A DNA stretch of 34,634 bases from an uncultured Lachnospiraceae bacterium (GCA_947177165.1 CAMWTP010000056.1:1-34634); one strand, 5' to 3'; numbered from the stretch's first letter, positions 14,803 to 24,130 are shown. Notes: generated by a model not told the origin, from the letters alone. Program-made: numbers and translations.

Positions 14803-17800
14803 ATGAAAAAAATGAATCGCTTTCTTTCCATTGCACAGAAAGACTGCCGCTACACCTTTTTGCCCACCGGAGATATCTTCACCTTCACCCAGGGCGACAT
14901 CCTGATCAATCAGTTCCGCGGAAACGCCAAGGACGGATCTCTCAACAATATCTATCTGCGCATCCATCATGAGCAGGGCAGCACCAGCTATCCCCTGCTC
15001 GGAATCCAGTCTGGCAGCACGCTCTTCTGCGCAGAGAACTGCCTTCAATACAGAGGCCGGGCCAAGGAGATCTCCTACACAGTGACATTCCGCCCTGTAG
15101 GCAACTGCTGGTTCTGGGATGTCTCTCTCAGCGGCACCGGGCAGACCGCAGAGCTTGTGTATGGTCAGGACATTAGCATCGCACAGGAAAACAATGTCTA
15201 CACAAACGAGTTCTATGTATCCCAGTACCTTGATCACAGCATTTACCGCACAGAGAACGGCTATGTCGTCTGCTCCAGACAAAACATGGCTGTCAGCGGG
15301 CAATTCCCTTATCTGCAGCAGGGTGTTATCGGTGCAAAGGCTGTCCACTACGCCACAGACGGCTTACAGTTTTTCGGTCTTTCCAGCAAAGAAACGGGCC
15401 GCCCGGACGCACTTGCCGGAAATCTGCCAGACAGGAATCTGCAGTACGAATTTGCCTACACGAGTCTTCAGACAGAAGCCTTCTTTCTCAATGGAGAAAA
15501 GAAAATCTCTTTTTATGGCTGGTTCTCAACGGATCATCCCGCTGCCGTGACCGCCCCGGAATACCAGGACGAAATCATGGCCGCATATCATGCACCGTTT
15601 CGCGCTGAGGGCCCGCTCAAAGAAATGACACCTGTGCGCATCCGGAACATATTCGGAGCCCCCGTCTCTTCCGCTTCGTTTACAGAGGAAGAAATCAATC
15701 AACTGTTTCCCCAGCGGAATCTGGAGGAGCGAAAGGACAAAAATCTGCTCTCCTTTTTCACTGACGACCACGCACATGTCGTGACAAAGGACAAGGAGCT
15801 TCTGATGGAACGCCCTCACGGGACGATTCTCATCACACCGCCTGACCAGCATTTGGTCAATAGCGCATTGATTTCCTCCACTCAGTATATGTATGGTATC
15901 TTCAACAGTCATGTGGTAATCGGCAACACCGATCTGCACAAGCTCCTGTCCACCCCGAGAGGCTCACTGAATCTGTTGAAAAACAGCGGGCAGCGCCTGT
16001 ATGTTTGTCTTGATGGATCTTACCGGCTGCTAAACCTTCCCGGACTGTTCGAGATGGGAATGAACTACACCCGCTGGTACTACAAGCTTAACGACGACAT
16101 TCTCCGCGTGACCGCGTACACCGCAGTGCAGTCTCCCGACCTCATACTGGAGGTGGACAGCAAAGACGCCGTTTCCTATGACTTCATACTGACCAGTCAG
16201 CTTGTTATGGGAAACAGTGAATACGCAAATGACATCTCCTGTACGCCCATCGAACAAGGATTCCGCTTTCTGTTGGACAGCGGGACTTACCCGGGACTGC
16301 ACTATGATCTGACGCTTCCCGGATGCCGCTTTACTGCCAGCGACGACCGCATTTTCTTTGAGGACGGGCTCCCCTTTGATGAAACCTTCCTCACGCTCTC
16401 AATTCCGGCATGTGCCCGCTTTTCGATGACAATCCACGGCTGCCTGACTGAGGACGAAACAGACTGCGGACAAATAGAACCAAAAAATTATTCCTTTGCG
16501 CAGGAGAAAGAAGCCGGTCTCCACTACTATGGCGGGCTGATCAACCACTTCTGTCTTACCCCGGCTGCTCCCTGGCGGCAGGCAGACATTCTGAACGAGA
16601 CACTCTGGTGGTATGCACACAATGCCATGATACACTTTTCCATGCCGCACGGTCTGGAACAACCCGGCGGGGCAGCATGGGGAACGCGCGACATCTGTCA
16701 GGGACCGGTTGAGTTTTTCCTGACCACACAGCGCTATGATCTGGTGCGCGCAGTCCTGCTGAATATTTTTGCGCATCAGCACAGACAGACCGGAGAGTGG
16801 CCGCAGTGGTTTATGTTTGACCGCTATTCCATCAATCCCGGCGAATGTCACGGCGACATCATCTTCTGGCCCTTAAAATGTGTGGCGGACTATCTGGATA
16901 CGACTGGCGACGTATCTGTGTTGACCGAAGAGATCCCTTACGATGACTGCGCACAGCACAGCACGCTCCTATCTCATATAGAAGCTGCACTCTCCACGAT
17001 CACAGACACCCGGATGATTGGAGACACTGGTCTGATTACATATGCCGGCGGCGACTGGGATGATACCCTGCAGCCCGCAAAGGAGGACTTGAAGCAGCGC
17101 CTTGTGAGTGCGTGGACCGTCGCACTTGCCTATCAAACTTTCTGTGCACTTGGCAAAGCACTGCACACCGCATCCGAAAAACTGTCCGGACAGCCCGCCG
17201 GTAAAACCGCCGACATCCTGTCTGTTCAATTTGACGCGTTAGCCGGCCAGGTAAAAGAGGCTTTCGGGCAAATACTGATAAAAGATGGTGTCATTGCCGG
17301 ATTTCTTGACTGCGGCGACACCTATACCTACATGCTGCACCCCTGCGACGAAGTGACCGGCATTCACTACCGGCTGCTGCCGATGACACGCAGCATTATC
17401 GCTGAGCTTGCCAGCCCTGCACAGGCCCGACGCAACGCAGACTTGATTTGCGAACACCTCAAATGCCCGGACGGTGTGCGGCTGATGGACAGACCCGCCA
17501 GCTATGACGGCGGCGTCAGCCACTTATTCAGACGCGCAGAACAGGCCGCCAATGTCGGGCGTGAAATCAGCCTTCAGTACACGCATGCGCACATCCGTTA
17601 TATTGAAGCGATGGCAAAACTGGGAAATGCGCGGGAGGCATGGGATTCCCTGTTTTGTGTCAATCCTATCCTGATCCAGGACACAGTGCCAAATGCCTGC
17701 ATCCGGCAGGGCAACATGTATTTCAGCAGCTCTGACGGTGCCTTTTCTGACCGTTACCGCTACGCGGAGGACTTCCATCTGCTGAAAGCCGGAGAAATCG

Positions 17801-18150
17801 GCGTGAAGGGAGGATGGAGGCTGTATTCCAGCGGCCCGGGCATTTATATCCGCCAGGTTATCCAGAACATTCTGGGCATTCGGCTGATGAAAAACGCGCT
17901 GCTGCTCGACCCTGTCCTTCCACCGGAAGCAGACGGGCTTCAGTTTTCCTTTGACTGCTTTGGCAGCTCCTTCACCTTCCGCTACCACACAGGTGCGGAA
18001 ATGTCCCCCGGGCAGCATATGCAGATTATGGATGGCGGCTCCGATCTCGTCTTCCAGACGCTTCCCAATCCATACCGCGCAGGCGCATCCATGCTCCCGC
18101 GCGAAGTGCTGGAACGTTCCAGCGGCACACTTGACATCTATATCAATTAA
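14803..18150 (+). CDS. GH94-type glycoside phosphorylase (1,2-beta-oligoglucan phosphorylase-like)
   Basis: A large cytoplasmic enzyme of the GH94 (former GT36) phosphorylase class, which splits beta-glucosides with phosphate to give alpha-glucose 1-phosphate. The 1115-residue product has a long beta-rich N-terminal half, then the (alpha/alpha)6 barrel signature GTRDICQGP at 627-635 and YAGGDWDDTLQP, where D754 of the WDD triplet aligns with the catalytic Asp of the WND motif in cellobiose and chitobiose phosphorylases. The length (about 1100) fits 1,2-beta-oligoglucan phosphorylases such as Listeria innocua Lin1839 better than the ~800-residue cellobiose enzymes. The start has AGAAAGGA 9 bases upstream. 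An MBL-fold gene follows by 20 bp; importer and GH3 genes lie opposite. Family assignment is firm, substrate assignment is inference. Confidence 0.82.
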   Translation: MKKMNRFLSIAQKDCRYTFLPTGDIFTFTQGDILINQFRGNAKDGSLNNIYLRIHHEQGSTSYPLLGIQSGSTLFCAENCLQYRGRAKEISYTVTFRPVGNCWFWDVSLSGTGQTAELVYGQDISIAQENNVYTNEFYVSQYLDHSIYRTENGYVVCSRQNMAVSGQFPYLQQGVIGAKAVHYATDGLQFFGLSSKETGRPDALAGNLPDRNLQYEFAYTSLQTEAFFLNGEKKISFYGWFSTDHPAAVTAPEYQDEIMAAYHAPFRAEGPLKEMTPVRIRNIFGAPVSSASFTEEEINQLFPQRNLEERKDKNLLSFFTDDHAHVVTKDKELLMERPHGTILITPPDQHLVNSALISSTQYMYGIFNSHVVIGNTDLHKLLSTPRGSLNLLKNSGQRLYVCLDGSYRLLNLPGLFEMGMNYTRWYYKLNDDILRVTAYTAVQSPDLILEVDSKDAVSYDFILTSQLVMGNSEYANDISCTPIEQGFRFLLDSGTYPGLHYDLTLPGCRFTASDDRIFFEDGLPFDETFLTLSIPACARFSMTIHGCLTEDETDCGQIEPKNYSFAQEKEAGLHYYGGLINHFCLTPAAPWRQADILNETLWWYAHNAMIHFSMPHGLEQPGGAAWGTRDICQGPVEFFLTTQRYDLVRAVLLNIFAHQHRQTGEWPQWFMFDRYSINPGECHGDIIFWPLKCVADYLDTTGDVSVLTEEIPYDDCAQHSTLLSHIEAALSTITDTRMIGDTGLITYAGGDWDDTLQPAKEDLKQRLVSAWTVALAYQTFCALGKALHTASEKLSGQPAGKTADILSVQFDALAGQVKEAFGQILIKDGVIAGFLDCGDTYTYMLHPCDEVTGIHYRLLPMTRSIIAELASPAQARRNADLICEHLKCPDGVRLMDRPASYDGGVSHLFRRAEQAANVGREISLQYTHAHIRYIEAMAKLGNAREAWDSLFCVNPILIQDTVPNACIRQGNMYFSSSDGAFSDRYRYAEDFHLLKAGEIGVKGGWRLYSSGPGIYIRQVIQNILGIRLMKNALLLDPVLPPEADGLQFSFDCFGSSFTFRYHTGAEMSPGQHMQIMDGGSDLVFQTLPNPYRAGASMLPREVLERSSGTLDIYIN

Positions 18151-18170
18151 TATTATTTCAGGAGGTTTCT

Positions 18171-19004
18171 ATGAAACTATTATATCTTGGAACCGCAGCA
18201 GCAGAGGGGTGGCCAGCCCCTTTCTGCCACTGTGAAAACTGTAAAACAGCGCGAATCAAAAAGGGAAAAAATCTGCGCAGCCGGCCGCAGGTGCTAATCA
18301 ACGATGATCTGCTGATGGACTATGGTCCCGACACGTTCAGCCATTCCCTGCAGTATGACCTGGAACTGGACCGCGTCAAAACTGTACTGCTCACGCACTC
18401 CCACTCCGATCATTTTCATCCGCTGGACCTGATTCTTCGCTCCGCTCCGTATGCATTCGGCCAGGACAAGGAAGCAATGCACTTGTTTGGAAACGAAAAA
18501 TGCCACCAGATGTACCAGGAGCTTCTGGTTCATCCGGAAGCTCCCGAACACCTGGCGGCTGATGTGCACTTTACGGCAGTGCAGGCCTTTCACTCCTTTG
18601 ACTCTGGCGGCTATCACATCCTGCCGCTCAAGGCAGTGCACGACCCCAGGGAAAACTGCCTGCTCTACGCAGTGTCGGACACATGCGGCAAGACCATCTT
18701 TTATGGAAATGACACGGGTGCCATCTGTCCTGAAACGTGGGATGCAATCCGCTCACTGCACTTTCATCTGGTCAGTCTCGACTGCACGATGGGCACCGCC
18801 TCTGCCTGTGAAGGCCATCTGAATCTGGAGGCATGTTTTCAGATACGGGAAAAGATGCTGCAGGAAGGCTGCGCCGACAGTTCCACAGTCTTCATCGTCA
18901 CACATTTTTCCCACGGGTGCTGCCCTCTGTATGACGAGCTTTCCGCACTGGCTGCCGCGGGAGGGTTTCTGACCGCATACGACGGGATGACCGTTGCTGT
19001 CTGA
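18171..19004 (+). CDS. MBL-fold metallohydrolase, PhnP-like
   Basis: A 277-residue metallo-beta-lactamase-fold protein. The HSHSDH motif (76-81) supplies the di-metal site; the N-terminal FCHCENCK cysteines (about 19-25) match the extra zinc site of PhnP, which opens ribosyl 1,2-cyclic phosphate. A later THFSHG block (near 245) probably supplies more ligands. It is cytoplasmic, with AGGAGG 5-6 bases before the ATG, and lies 20 bp after the GH94 gene, so it is co-expressed with a phosphorylase. A role on a sugar cyclic phosphate or another phosphodiester made in this pathway is possible but unproven. Confidence 0.85.
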   Translation: MKLLYLGTAAAEGWPAPFCHCENCKTARIKKGKNLRSRPQVLINDDLLMDYGPDTFSHSLQYDLELDRVKTVLLTHSHSDHFHPLDLILRSAPYAFGQDKEAMHLFGNEKCHQMYQELLVHPEAPEHLAADVHFTAVQAFHSFDSGGYHILPLKAVHDPRENCLLYAVSDTCGKTIFYGNDTGAICPETWDAIRSLHFHLVSLDCTMGTASACEGHLNLEACFQIREKMLQEGCADSSTVFIVTHFSHGCCPLYDELSALAAAGGFLTAYDGMTVAV

Positions 19005-19053
19005 GCTGCCTCTCCAAAAAACTTTACTCAAAAAGACAAACCCGACACACCCC

Positions 19054-19066
19054 GCTCTGCTATAAT
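19054..19066 (+). promoter_or_regulatory. Extended -10 promoter of the GGDEF-like gene
   Basis: TGCTATAAT (ending 19066) is an extended -10 box with no good -35. The start predicted near 19073 gives a leader of about 28 bases to the ATG at 19101. This rules out the ATG at 19065, which lies inside the -10. Confidence 0.55.
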
Positions 19067-19100
19067 GGTATTACGATATCGGAAAGGGGACAATTACGTT

Positions 19101-19517
19101 ATGCAGAGACGACATGTAGATATCAATGAACTGTATGATTTATTTCAGGAGAGGAAGGACTGCTTTTTCGTCCTTTGCGACATCAAGCATATGACAGCAA
19201 TTAACGATATATCAAGAAAGGCCGGGGATCTGGCAATCTTAGAGCAGATGCGGCGCATGACTGCGGTGTCGGGCGAGGAGGACATCACATTCCGCATCGG
19301 CGGCGATGAATTCTGTATCCCGACAAGCAGCAGCGATCAGACCTATGCAGAGCAGATCGCCGAGAAGATCCGCGGCATGAACGGGCAGACATTTTCCTAT
19401 GAAAATCAGGAAATACCGCTGAACCTGTATATCACTGCGGTAAGCATCAAAGAATGCAGCCGCTACGACGAAGTTTTTGCCGGACTGCACAATGCACTCA
19501 AGGCAAGCAAGGTATAA
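19101..19517 (+). CDS. Short stand-alone GGDEF-like protein
   Basis: A 138-residue protein consisting only of a shortened GGDEF domain. The FRIGGDEF motif (GGDEF at 67-71) is intact, and CDIKHMTAINDISRKAGD keeps the first metal Asp (D27) and the INDxxxxxGD pattern, but the canonical N-terminal DxLTxLxNR segment is missing and the usual GH pair is replaced. Full domains have about 160-170 residues, so cyclase activity is doubtful; a nucleotide-binding or regulatory role is possible. AAAGGGGA lies 10 bases upstream of the ATG. It has its own promoter and a terminator directly after it. Confidence 0.75.
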   Translation: MQRRHVDINELYDLFQERKDCFFVLCDIKHMTAINDISRKAGDLAILEQMRRMTAVSGEEDITFRIGGDEFCIPTSSSDQTYAEQIAEKIRGMNGQTFSYENQEIPLNLYITAVSIKECSRYDEVFAGLHNALKASKV

Positions 19518-19525
19518 ACAGATAC

Positions 19526-19555
19526 AAAGCCCCGCCTTTTTTGGCAGGGCTTTCT
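19526..19555 (+). terminator. Terminator after the GGDEF-like gene
   Basis: AAAGCCCCGCC (19526-19536), six T, GGCAGGGCTTT (19543-19553): an 11-bp stem with one mismatch followed by a short T-rich end. It also stands opposite the end of the toxin gene, so it may work in both directions. Confidence 0.75.
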
Positions 19556-19591
19556 ATATGATTCATTTTTACATGATATTTATCTCAAATA

Positions 19592-19906
19592 CTACTCAAA
19601 TAACTTCCCTTCTATATCCTGTCTACAGTGCATGACTCTCAAAATGATCACCTGATTTCCTCTAATCTGAAACAGGATATAATACTCATCCACTGACAGT
19701 TTCCGAACTTTTAATGTATGTTCTGGTTCAGCATCCATTACGCGGATTCTTGCCGGCATATCAGATAATGTCAAAATCTGACTGGCTATCCGATCATACT
19801 GCGCCATTGCTGCTTCCGGTGCCAGATCTTCTAACGCAATATAATTGTATATATTTTCCATATCTGTTTCTGCTTTTTCTGTCATAAGCACCTGATATTC
19901 TCCCAT
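19592..19906 (-). CDS. Type II toxin, RelE/ParE family
   Basis: A 104-residue RelE/ParE-fold toxin. The start YQVLMTEKAETDMENIYNYI and the C-terminal YYILFQIRGNQVIILRVMHCRQDI are typical of the ParE branch (central DEYYILF, final RVMHxRQD). ParE proteins poison gyrase and RelE proteins cut mRNA; which applies cannot be decided here. Its ATG overlaps the antitoxin stop codon by one base (TAATG), the usual coupling for such pairs. Confidence 0.88.
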   Translation of the reverse strand: MGEYQVLMTEKAETDMENIYNYIALEDLAPEAAMAQYDRIASQILTLSDMPARIRVMDAEPEHTLKVRKLSVDEYYILFQIRGNQVIILRVMHCRQDIEGKLFE

Positions 19907-20211
19907 TATGAATGACTCTCCCTAAACTTCGCAAATACACTGGCTGCATCTTTCACCCTTCCGGATTCAGCATCATCAATTCCCTCCTGTATCGCTGCAT
20001 GAATTTCTGACGTTGACATGGAATCCGCCTCATACGATCTTGTATTCGGAATTGTTATCGGAAACGGGATTCCCCCTACAAGATTAATCTGTTTCAAATA
20101 CATATCGATCGCTGTTGACATTGAAATCCCCATTTCTGACAAAATCTTTTCTGCCTGCTGCTTGGCATCTGGGTTCACTCTGCAATTTAAAGTTGCTGTT
20201 TTGCCTGACAC
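19906..20211 (-). CDS. Type II antitoxin, RelB/DinJ family
   Basis: A 101-residue antitoxin. The N-terminal part (KTATLNCRVNPDAKQQAEKILSEMGIS) is the ribbon-helix-helix DNA-binding domain of RelB/DinJ proteins, followed by a flexible toxin-binding tail. The start is GTG at 20211, with CAGGAGG 7 bases upstream; an in-frame start at 20262 is less likely because the RHH domain would not be N-terminal. It lies 51 bp after the second ABC exporter gene and upstream of the toxin, and would repress its own operon. Confidence 0.87.
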   Translation of the reverse strand: MSGKTATLNCRVNPDAKQQAEKILSEMGISMSTAIDMYLKQINLVGGIPFPITIPNTRSYEADSMSTSEIHAAIQEGIDDAESGRVKDAASVFAKFRESHS

Positions 20212-20262
20212 AAAATCACCTCCTGAAAAAATTGTACTGCATTTGTCATCACATATCAACAC

Positions 20263-22083
20263 CTATTTTTTGTAATACGCCTCCTGCGCGCTGTACAATT
20301 CGCAGTACGTCCCCCTGTTGGCCAGGAGCGTCTCATGGCTGCCCTCCTCCAGAATCCGCCCGTCGCCGAGCACGACGATGCGGTCACAGAATTTGCAGCT
20401 GCTCATACGGTGCGAGATGTAGATGGCCGTTTTATTCTGAATCAGCGTGTTAAAGTTCTCATAGATTTCTGCCTCCGCGAGCGGATCGAGCGCCGCCGTC
20501 GGTTCGTCCAGTATGATAAACGGCGCGTCCTTGTACAAGGCTCTCGCAATCGCAACTTTCTGCGCCTCGCCGCCCGAGAGCAGCACCCCCTGTCCGTTCT
20601 CGTGTCCGAGCAGCGTCCTCTGCTTCTGCGGCAGTTCCTGCACGCGCTCCCAGATACCGGCAAGTTTCAGTGCACGCTGCAGCCGCTCCCCGTCAACCTG
20701 CTCACCGGATGCAACATTTTCATCTAGGGGAAAATCATACAGGTGAAAATCCTGAAATACAACGGAAAATATCCTGACATACTCCTCATAATCATACTTT
20801 GCAATGTTGATTCCGTTCAACCGGATTTCCCCCTCCGTCGGTTCGTACAGACGGCACAACAGCTTAATAAGCGTCGTCTTCCCCGCACCGTTCCTTCCCA
20901 CAAGCGCAAGCTTCTCCCCGATTCGGAAGGTCATGGAAACGTCCTTTAAAATATCCTGCGCCGTCCCCGGATAGCGGAAACTGACATGCGACAGTTCCAG
21001 CAAATACTCGTTGTCGTCGCGCTTCTCGATCGGCAGCGTGCCGTCGTAATGCATATTCGGACGTGTGATAAATTCCTCGTAAGTGCCCAGATATTCATTC
21101 ATATAGTTGATTTCCTGATATTTGCCAAGCAGCCGCTGCACCCCGGCAACCATGGTGATGACTGCGCCAGCGTACATGGTCACTTCCCCGATGGTGATAC
21201 TTCCCGCAATTGCTTTTGCAGCGATACAGATATACGTCACCGCCGCAAACATCTGCGCCGCAAACGTCGGCAGCGCCTGGCATTTCCCGCTGTAGCAGCC
21301 GCACTCTGTATACATTCTCCCCACTGTGCGGAAGCCCTCTGTCTTTTTGTACAGATAGTCCTTGAGTCCGAAAAGCCGGATATCTTTCACATAAGTCTCC
21401 CTGTTAATCAGGTTGAGCAGATATGCAGACAGCGTGTTGACCTGCTCGTTTTTCAGCTGAGTCTCTACACGGAATGCCCCTTCTTTTTGAGAGAAATAAT
21501 TGCTCAGAACCATAACCAGCACAAATATCAGGATCATCAGCGCCGGCAGAAACAGCGACACTGTCATACTTTCCTTCGCACGGTCTGTCCGGGCAAAGAG
21601 CACCAGCACAAAACCACAAGCAAGGATAATTCCCGCAAGCTCCTGAAAAAACGCATAGATTGCCAGCAGCTGGCGCTCCACACCGCCCATGCCAATCTCT
21701 CCTGCGCGCACCCGGCGAAACGCCTCCAGCGTCTCTTTTTGGTCAATCATCCCGTATTCCATGGAAAATGCCTTCTGTGCAGTCCTTTTCTTAATCTCAT
21801 CTGCACAGGGCTTACAGTAATGGTTTACGATTCTCTCGCACCCCTTTGCCGCAAGTTTTAGCACCAGTGTCACAATGACCATCCACACCACAATTCTGAC
21901 AGCCGTGTCATATTTTGCAAGCACAAGACAGTCTAAAACGCCGGCATAAAACAGATTGTTCCCATACGGCACTGCCGCCGCAGTCAGGGCTCCGAGAATA
22001 ATCGCCGCCTTGATCGTCCGATAGCCCTTAGTCTGAAAGATAATGTAATGCCACATCTCCCGAATTGACATATTTTTCTTCAT
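20263..22083 (-). CDS. ABC exporter half-transporter (second subunit)
   Basis: A membrane-ATPase fusion of 606 residues: six membrane helices in the first ~320 residues, then an ATPase domain with Walker A (G396, GRNGAGKTT), signature LSGGE (502-506) and Walker B ILDE (D526, E527). It is paired with the similar gene upstream, giving a heterodimeric exporter of the peptide/drug type. The start at 22083 has GGGGGG 7 bases upstream; longer in-frame starts overlap the preceding gene. The substrate is unknown, and no precursor peptide was seen nearby. Confidence 0.92.
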   Translation of the reverse strand: MKKNMSIREMWHYIIFQTKGYRTIKAAIILGALTAAAVPYGNNLFYAGVLDCLVLAKYDTAVRIVVWMVIVTLVLKLAAKGCERIVNHYCKPCADEIKKRTAQKAFSMEYGMIDQKETLEAFRRVRAGEIGMGGVERQLLAIYAFFQELAGIILACGFVLVLFARTDRAKESMTVSLFLPALMILIFVLVMVLSNYFSQKEGAFRVETQLKNEQVNTLSAYLLNLINRETYVKDIRLFGLKDYLYKKTEGFRTVGRMYTECGCYSGKCQALPTFAAQMFAAVTYICIAAKAIAGSITIGEVTMYAGAVITMVAGVQRLLGKYQEINYMNEYLGTYEEFITRPNMHYDGTLPIEKRDDNEYLLELSHVSFRYPGTAQDILKDVSMTFRIGEKLALVGRNGAGKTTLIKLLCRLYEPTEGEIRLNGINIAKYDYEEYVRIFSVVFQDFHLYDFPLDENVASGEQVDGERLQRALKLAGIWERVQELPQKQRTLLGHENGQGVLLSGGEAQKVAIARALYKDAPFIILDEPTAALDPLAEAEIYENFNTLIQNKTAIYISHRMSSCKFCDRIVVLGDGRILEEGSHETLLANRGTYCELYSAQEAYYKK

Positions 22084-22172
22084 GATAATCCCCCCATTCC
22101 CGACAAATGCCACTGTTACAGTTCCAGCACGCCGAACCATATTCCAGCCCGGCATACCTGAGCGGAATTCAT

Positions 22173-24029
22173 TCAATCCGGCACACGGATATTGCTGCTT
22201 TCGCTGACGCCCTGACATGAATCGCAGCTGTTCTCAGCAGTATTCTGCATAGAATCATTGTAATATTTACACTGCACCTGAAACATTTCATAATAAGCGC
22301 CCTGCCTGCGCATCAGCTCCTCGTGCGTTCCCTGTTCCCGGACACAGCCTTCCGAGAGCAGGATAATCCTGTCGCAGAACCGGGTGGATGCAAGCCTGTG
22401 CGAGATAAAGAGCACACTCTTCCCCCGCAGCAGCGTCTGGTACTTCTCGTAAATCTCTGTCTCCGCCAGCGCGTCCAGTGCCGCTGTCGGCTCGTCGAGC
22501 ATGACAAGCGCCGCGTCGCGGTAAAGCGCCCTTGCAAGCAGGAGCTTCTGCATCTCTCCGCCGGAAAGCGCGATGCCGTCCGGCGCGATATCTTTTCCGA
22601 GGTACGTGTCCAGCTGCCCCGCCAGGCTTCTGACCTTTTGGTCAAGTCCCGCCATCGTGAGCACCTCCCACATTCTTTCCCGGTCATACGACTCGGAGAG
22701 CGCGATATTTTCGGCAATGTTATAGGAAGTCTGAAATGGCTCCTGAAAAATAGCCGCCTGTTTTGCAAAATAGCTTTTCCTGTCCAGTTCCCGCGTGCTG
22801 ACGCCGTTGACGTACACTGTGCCCGATGTCGGAAGATACAGCCCTGACATCAGCTTCACGATCGTTGTCTTGCCTGCACCGTTCACACCGACAAGCGCAA
22901 GCTTCTCCCCGGGCGCCAGACGGAAGCTGACATCATGCAGCGTCTCCTCCCCAGCGCCGCAGTACTGGTAGCTGACATGGTCAAACACAATCTCAATATC
23001 CGTCCACGCGGCACAGTCCGTCATCTCACCCGGCGGTATTTCTTCCTCTATGGCAAGATACGCGCGCAGATCATTGAGCATGTCACTGTCCTGCCTGACA
23101 GAAACCACACTTTTGCTGATCATGCCAATCCAGTTGGAAAACCCGGCAATCAGCCCCAGATAAAACACAAACTCCGAGAGCCGCATCCCCTGGGAAAGCT
23201 GCAGAATCAGATACAGATAACAGATCATGTCGCGCGCAGCGTCCAGTATTGTGTCCAGAATGTTACTGCCATACGTGCGCATATCCCAGCGAAAGTAAAG
23301 CTGCCTGCATCTTCTGATTGCCGTGTCAAACTTTTGAATGATCCAGTTCTCCAGCCCGAAAATGCGGATATCCTTGCCGCCCTGCACATCGTCCACCTCG
23401 CGGTTGACATAGTGCATTGTCATATGCTGCTCTGCAAGCGGGTCTTTGATCTTCTGATAATAGCGCGTCACGGCGTACGCTGCCGCCGCGCTGACTGCCG
23501 ACATTCCGACGAGCATCAGCAGGATTTTCCAGTTCATGCTGCCCACAATCAGCGCATAGACCAGCAAACCCAGGACGCTTTTCACAAGCTCGGTGTTGTG
23601 GCGGAAAAATCCCTCCAGGCCCACGAAGTTTGCCCACAGACACTGATCTGACTTCTCCTTTAATTTGTGAATTTCTGTGTCCTCATACTGCTCCATACTG
23701 ATCGTCAGATCCTTTTCAATCTGATCCATGATAAACAGTTCCGTCCTCGCCTCAATATACTGCCCATCATTGCACGCTTCCAGATAGCCTTTTACCATGT
23801 TCAGAATGCCATAGCCGGCAAATGCTGTCAAAACGCCAAAGACAAGCTTCTGTATAGAACTTCCCTGTTCCAGACTGCCTATAATCATAGAAGTGACAGC
23901 CATTCCCACAATCGGCACTAAGACGTAGAGCACTGCTTCCGCAATCGTGTAGAAAATAATCTTTTTCTTCTTTTTCCACAACGGTTCATATGTATACCGG
24001 TAATTGCTCCAGATGGAATACTGTTTCAT
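22173..24029 (-). CDS. ABC exporter half-transporter (first subunit)
   Basis: A 618-residue half-exporter with N-terminal membrane domain and ATPase domain: Walker A near G381 (GVNGAGKTT), signature LSGGE (488-492), Walker B LDE (D512, E513). Both partners keep the catalytic Glu, so neither site is visibly degenerate. The C terminus runs about 25 residues past the usual end with two Cys (ENSCDSCQGVSES). AAAGGGGGG lies 8 bases upstream of the ATG. It follows a GHKL/LytTR two-component pair across a terminator and an 11-bp tandem repeat that may be the regulator's binding site. Confidence 0.92.
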   Translation of the reverse strand: MKQYSIWSNYRYTYEPLWKKKKKIIFYTIAEAVLYVLVPIVGMAVTSMIIGSLEQGSSIQKLVFGVLTAFAGYGILNMVKGYLEACNDGQYIEARTELFIMDQIEKDLTISMEQYEDTEIHKLKEKSDQCLWANFVGLEGFFRHNTELVKSVLGLLVYALIVGSMNWKILLMLVGMSAVSAAAAYAVTRYYQKIKDPLAEQHMTMHYVNREVDDVQGGKDIRIFGLENWIIQKFDTAIRRCRQLYFRWDMRTYGSNILDTILDAARDMICYLYLILQLSQGMRLSEFVFYLGLIAGFSNWIGMISKSVVSVRQDSDMLNDLRAYLAIEEEIPPGEMTDCAAWTDIEIVFDHVSYQYCGAGEETLHDVSFRLAPGEKLALVGVNGAGKTTIVKLMSGLYLPTSGTVYVNGVSTRELDRKSYFAKQAAIFQEPFQTSYNIAENIALSESYDRERMWEVLTMAGLDQKVRSLAGQLDTYLGKDIAPDGIALSGGEMQKLLLARALYRDAALVMLDEPTAALDALAETEIYEKYQTLLRGKSVLFISHRLASTRFCDRIILLSEGCVREQGTHEELMRRQGAYYEMFQVQCKYYNDSMQNTAENSCDSCQGVSESSNIRVPD

Positions 24030-24086
24030 TGTTTGTTCCCCCCTTTGTTTTTTCTACCTTACCATTCTTTCCCTGCTTTTGCACAG

Positions 24087-24116
24087 AAAAAGGCACAGAT
24101 GGCAAAAATCTGTACC
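24087..24116 (-). terminator. Terminator or attenuator between kinase and exporter genes
   Basis: On the minus strand GGTACAGAT (24116-24108) pairs with ATCTGTGCC (24100-24092), with one G-U pair, across a 7-base loop and is followed by TTTTTC. It would end the regulator-kinase transcript, or attenuate the exporter transcript if its promoter lies in the tandem repeat upstream. Confidence 0.65.
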
Positions 24117-24130
24117 TGAATAGCATTTGT

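Noticed and set aside
22084..22218. N-terminal extension of the second ABC subunit
   Set aside because: It overlaps the end of the first subunit gene, is not hydrophobic or conserved-looking, and a ribosome site precedes the ATG at 22083.
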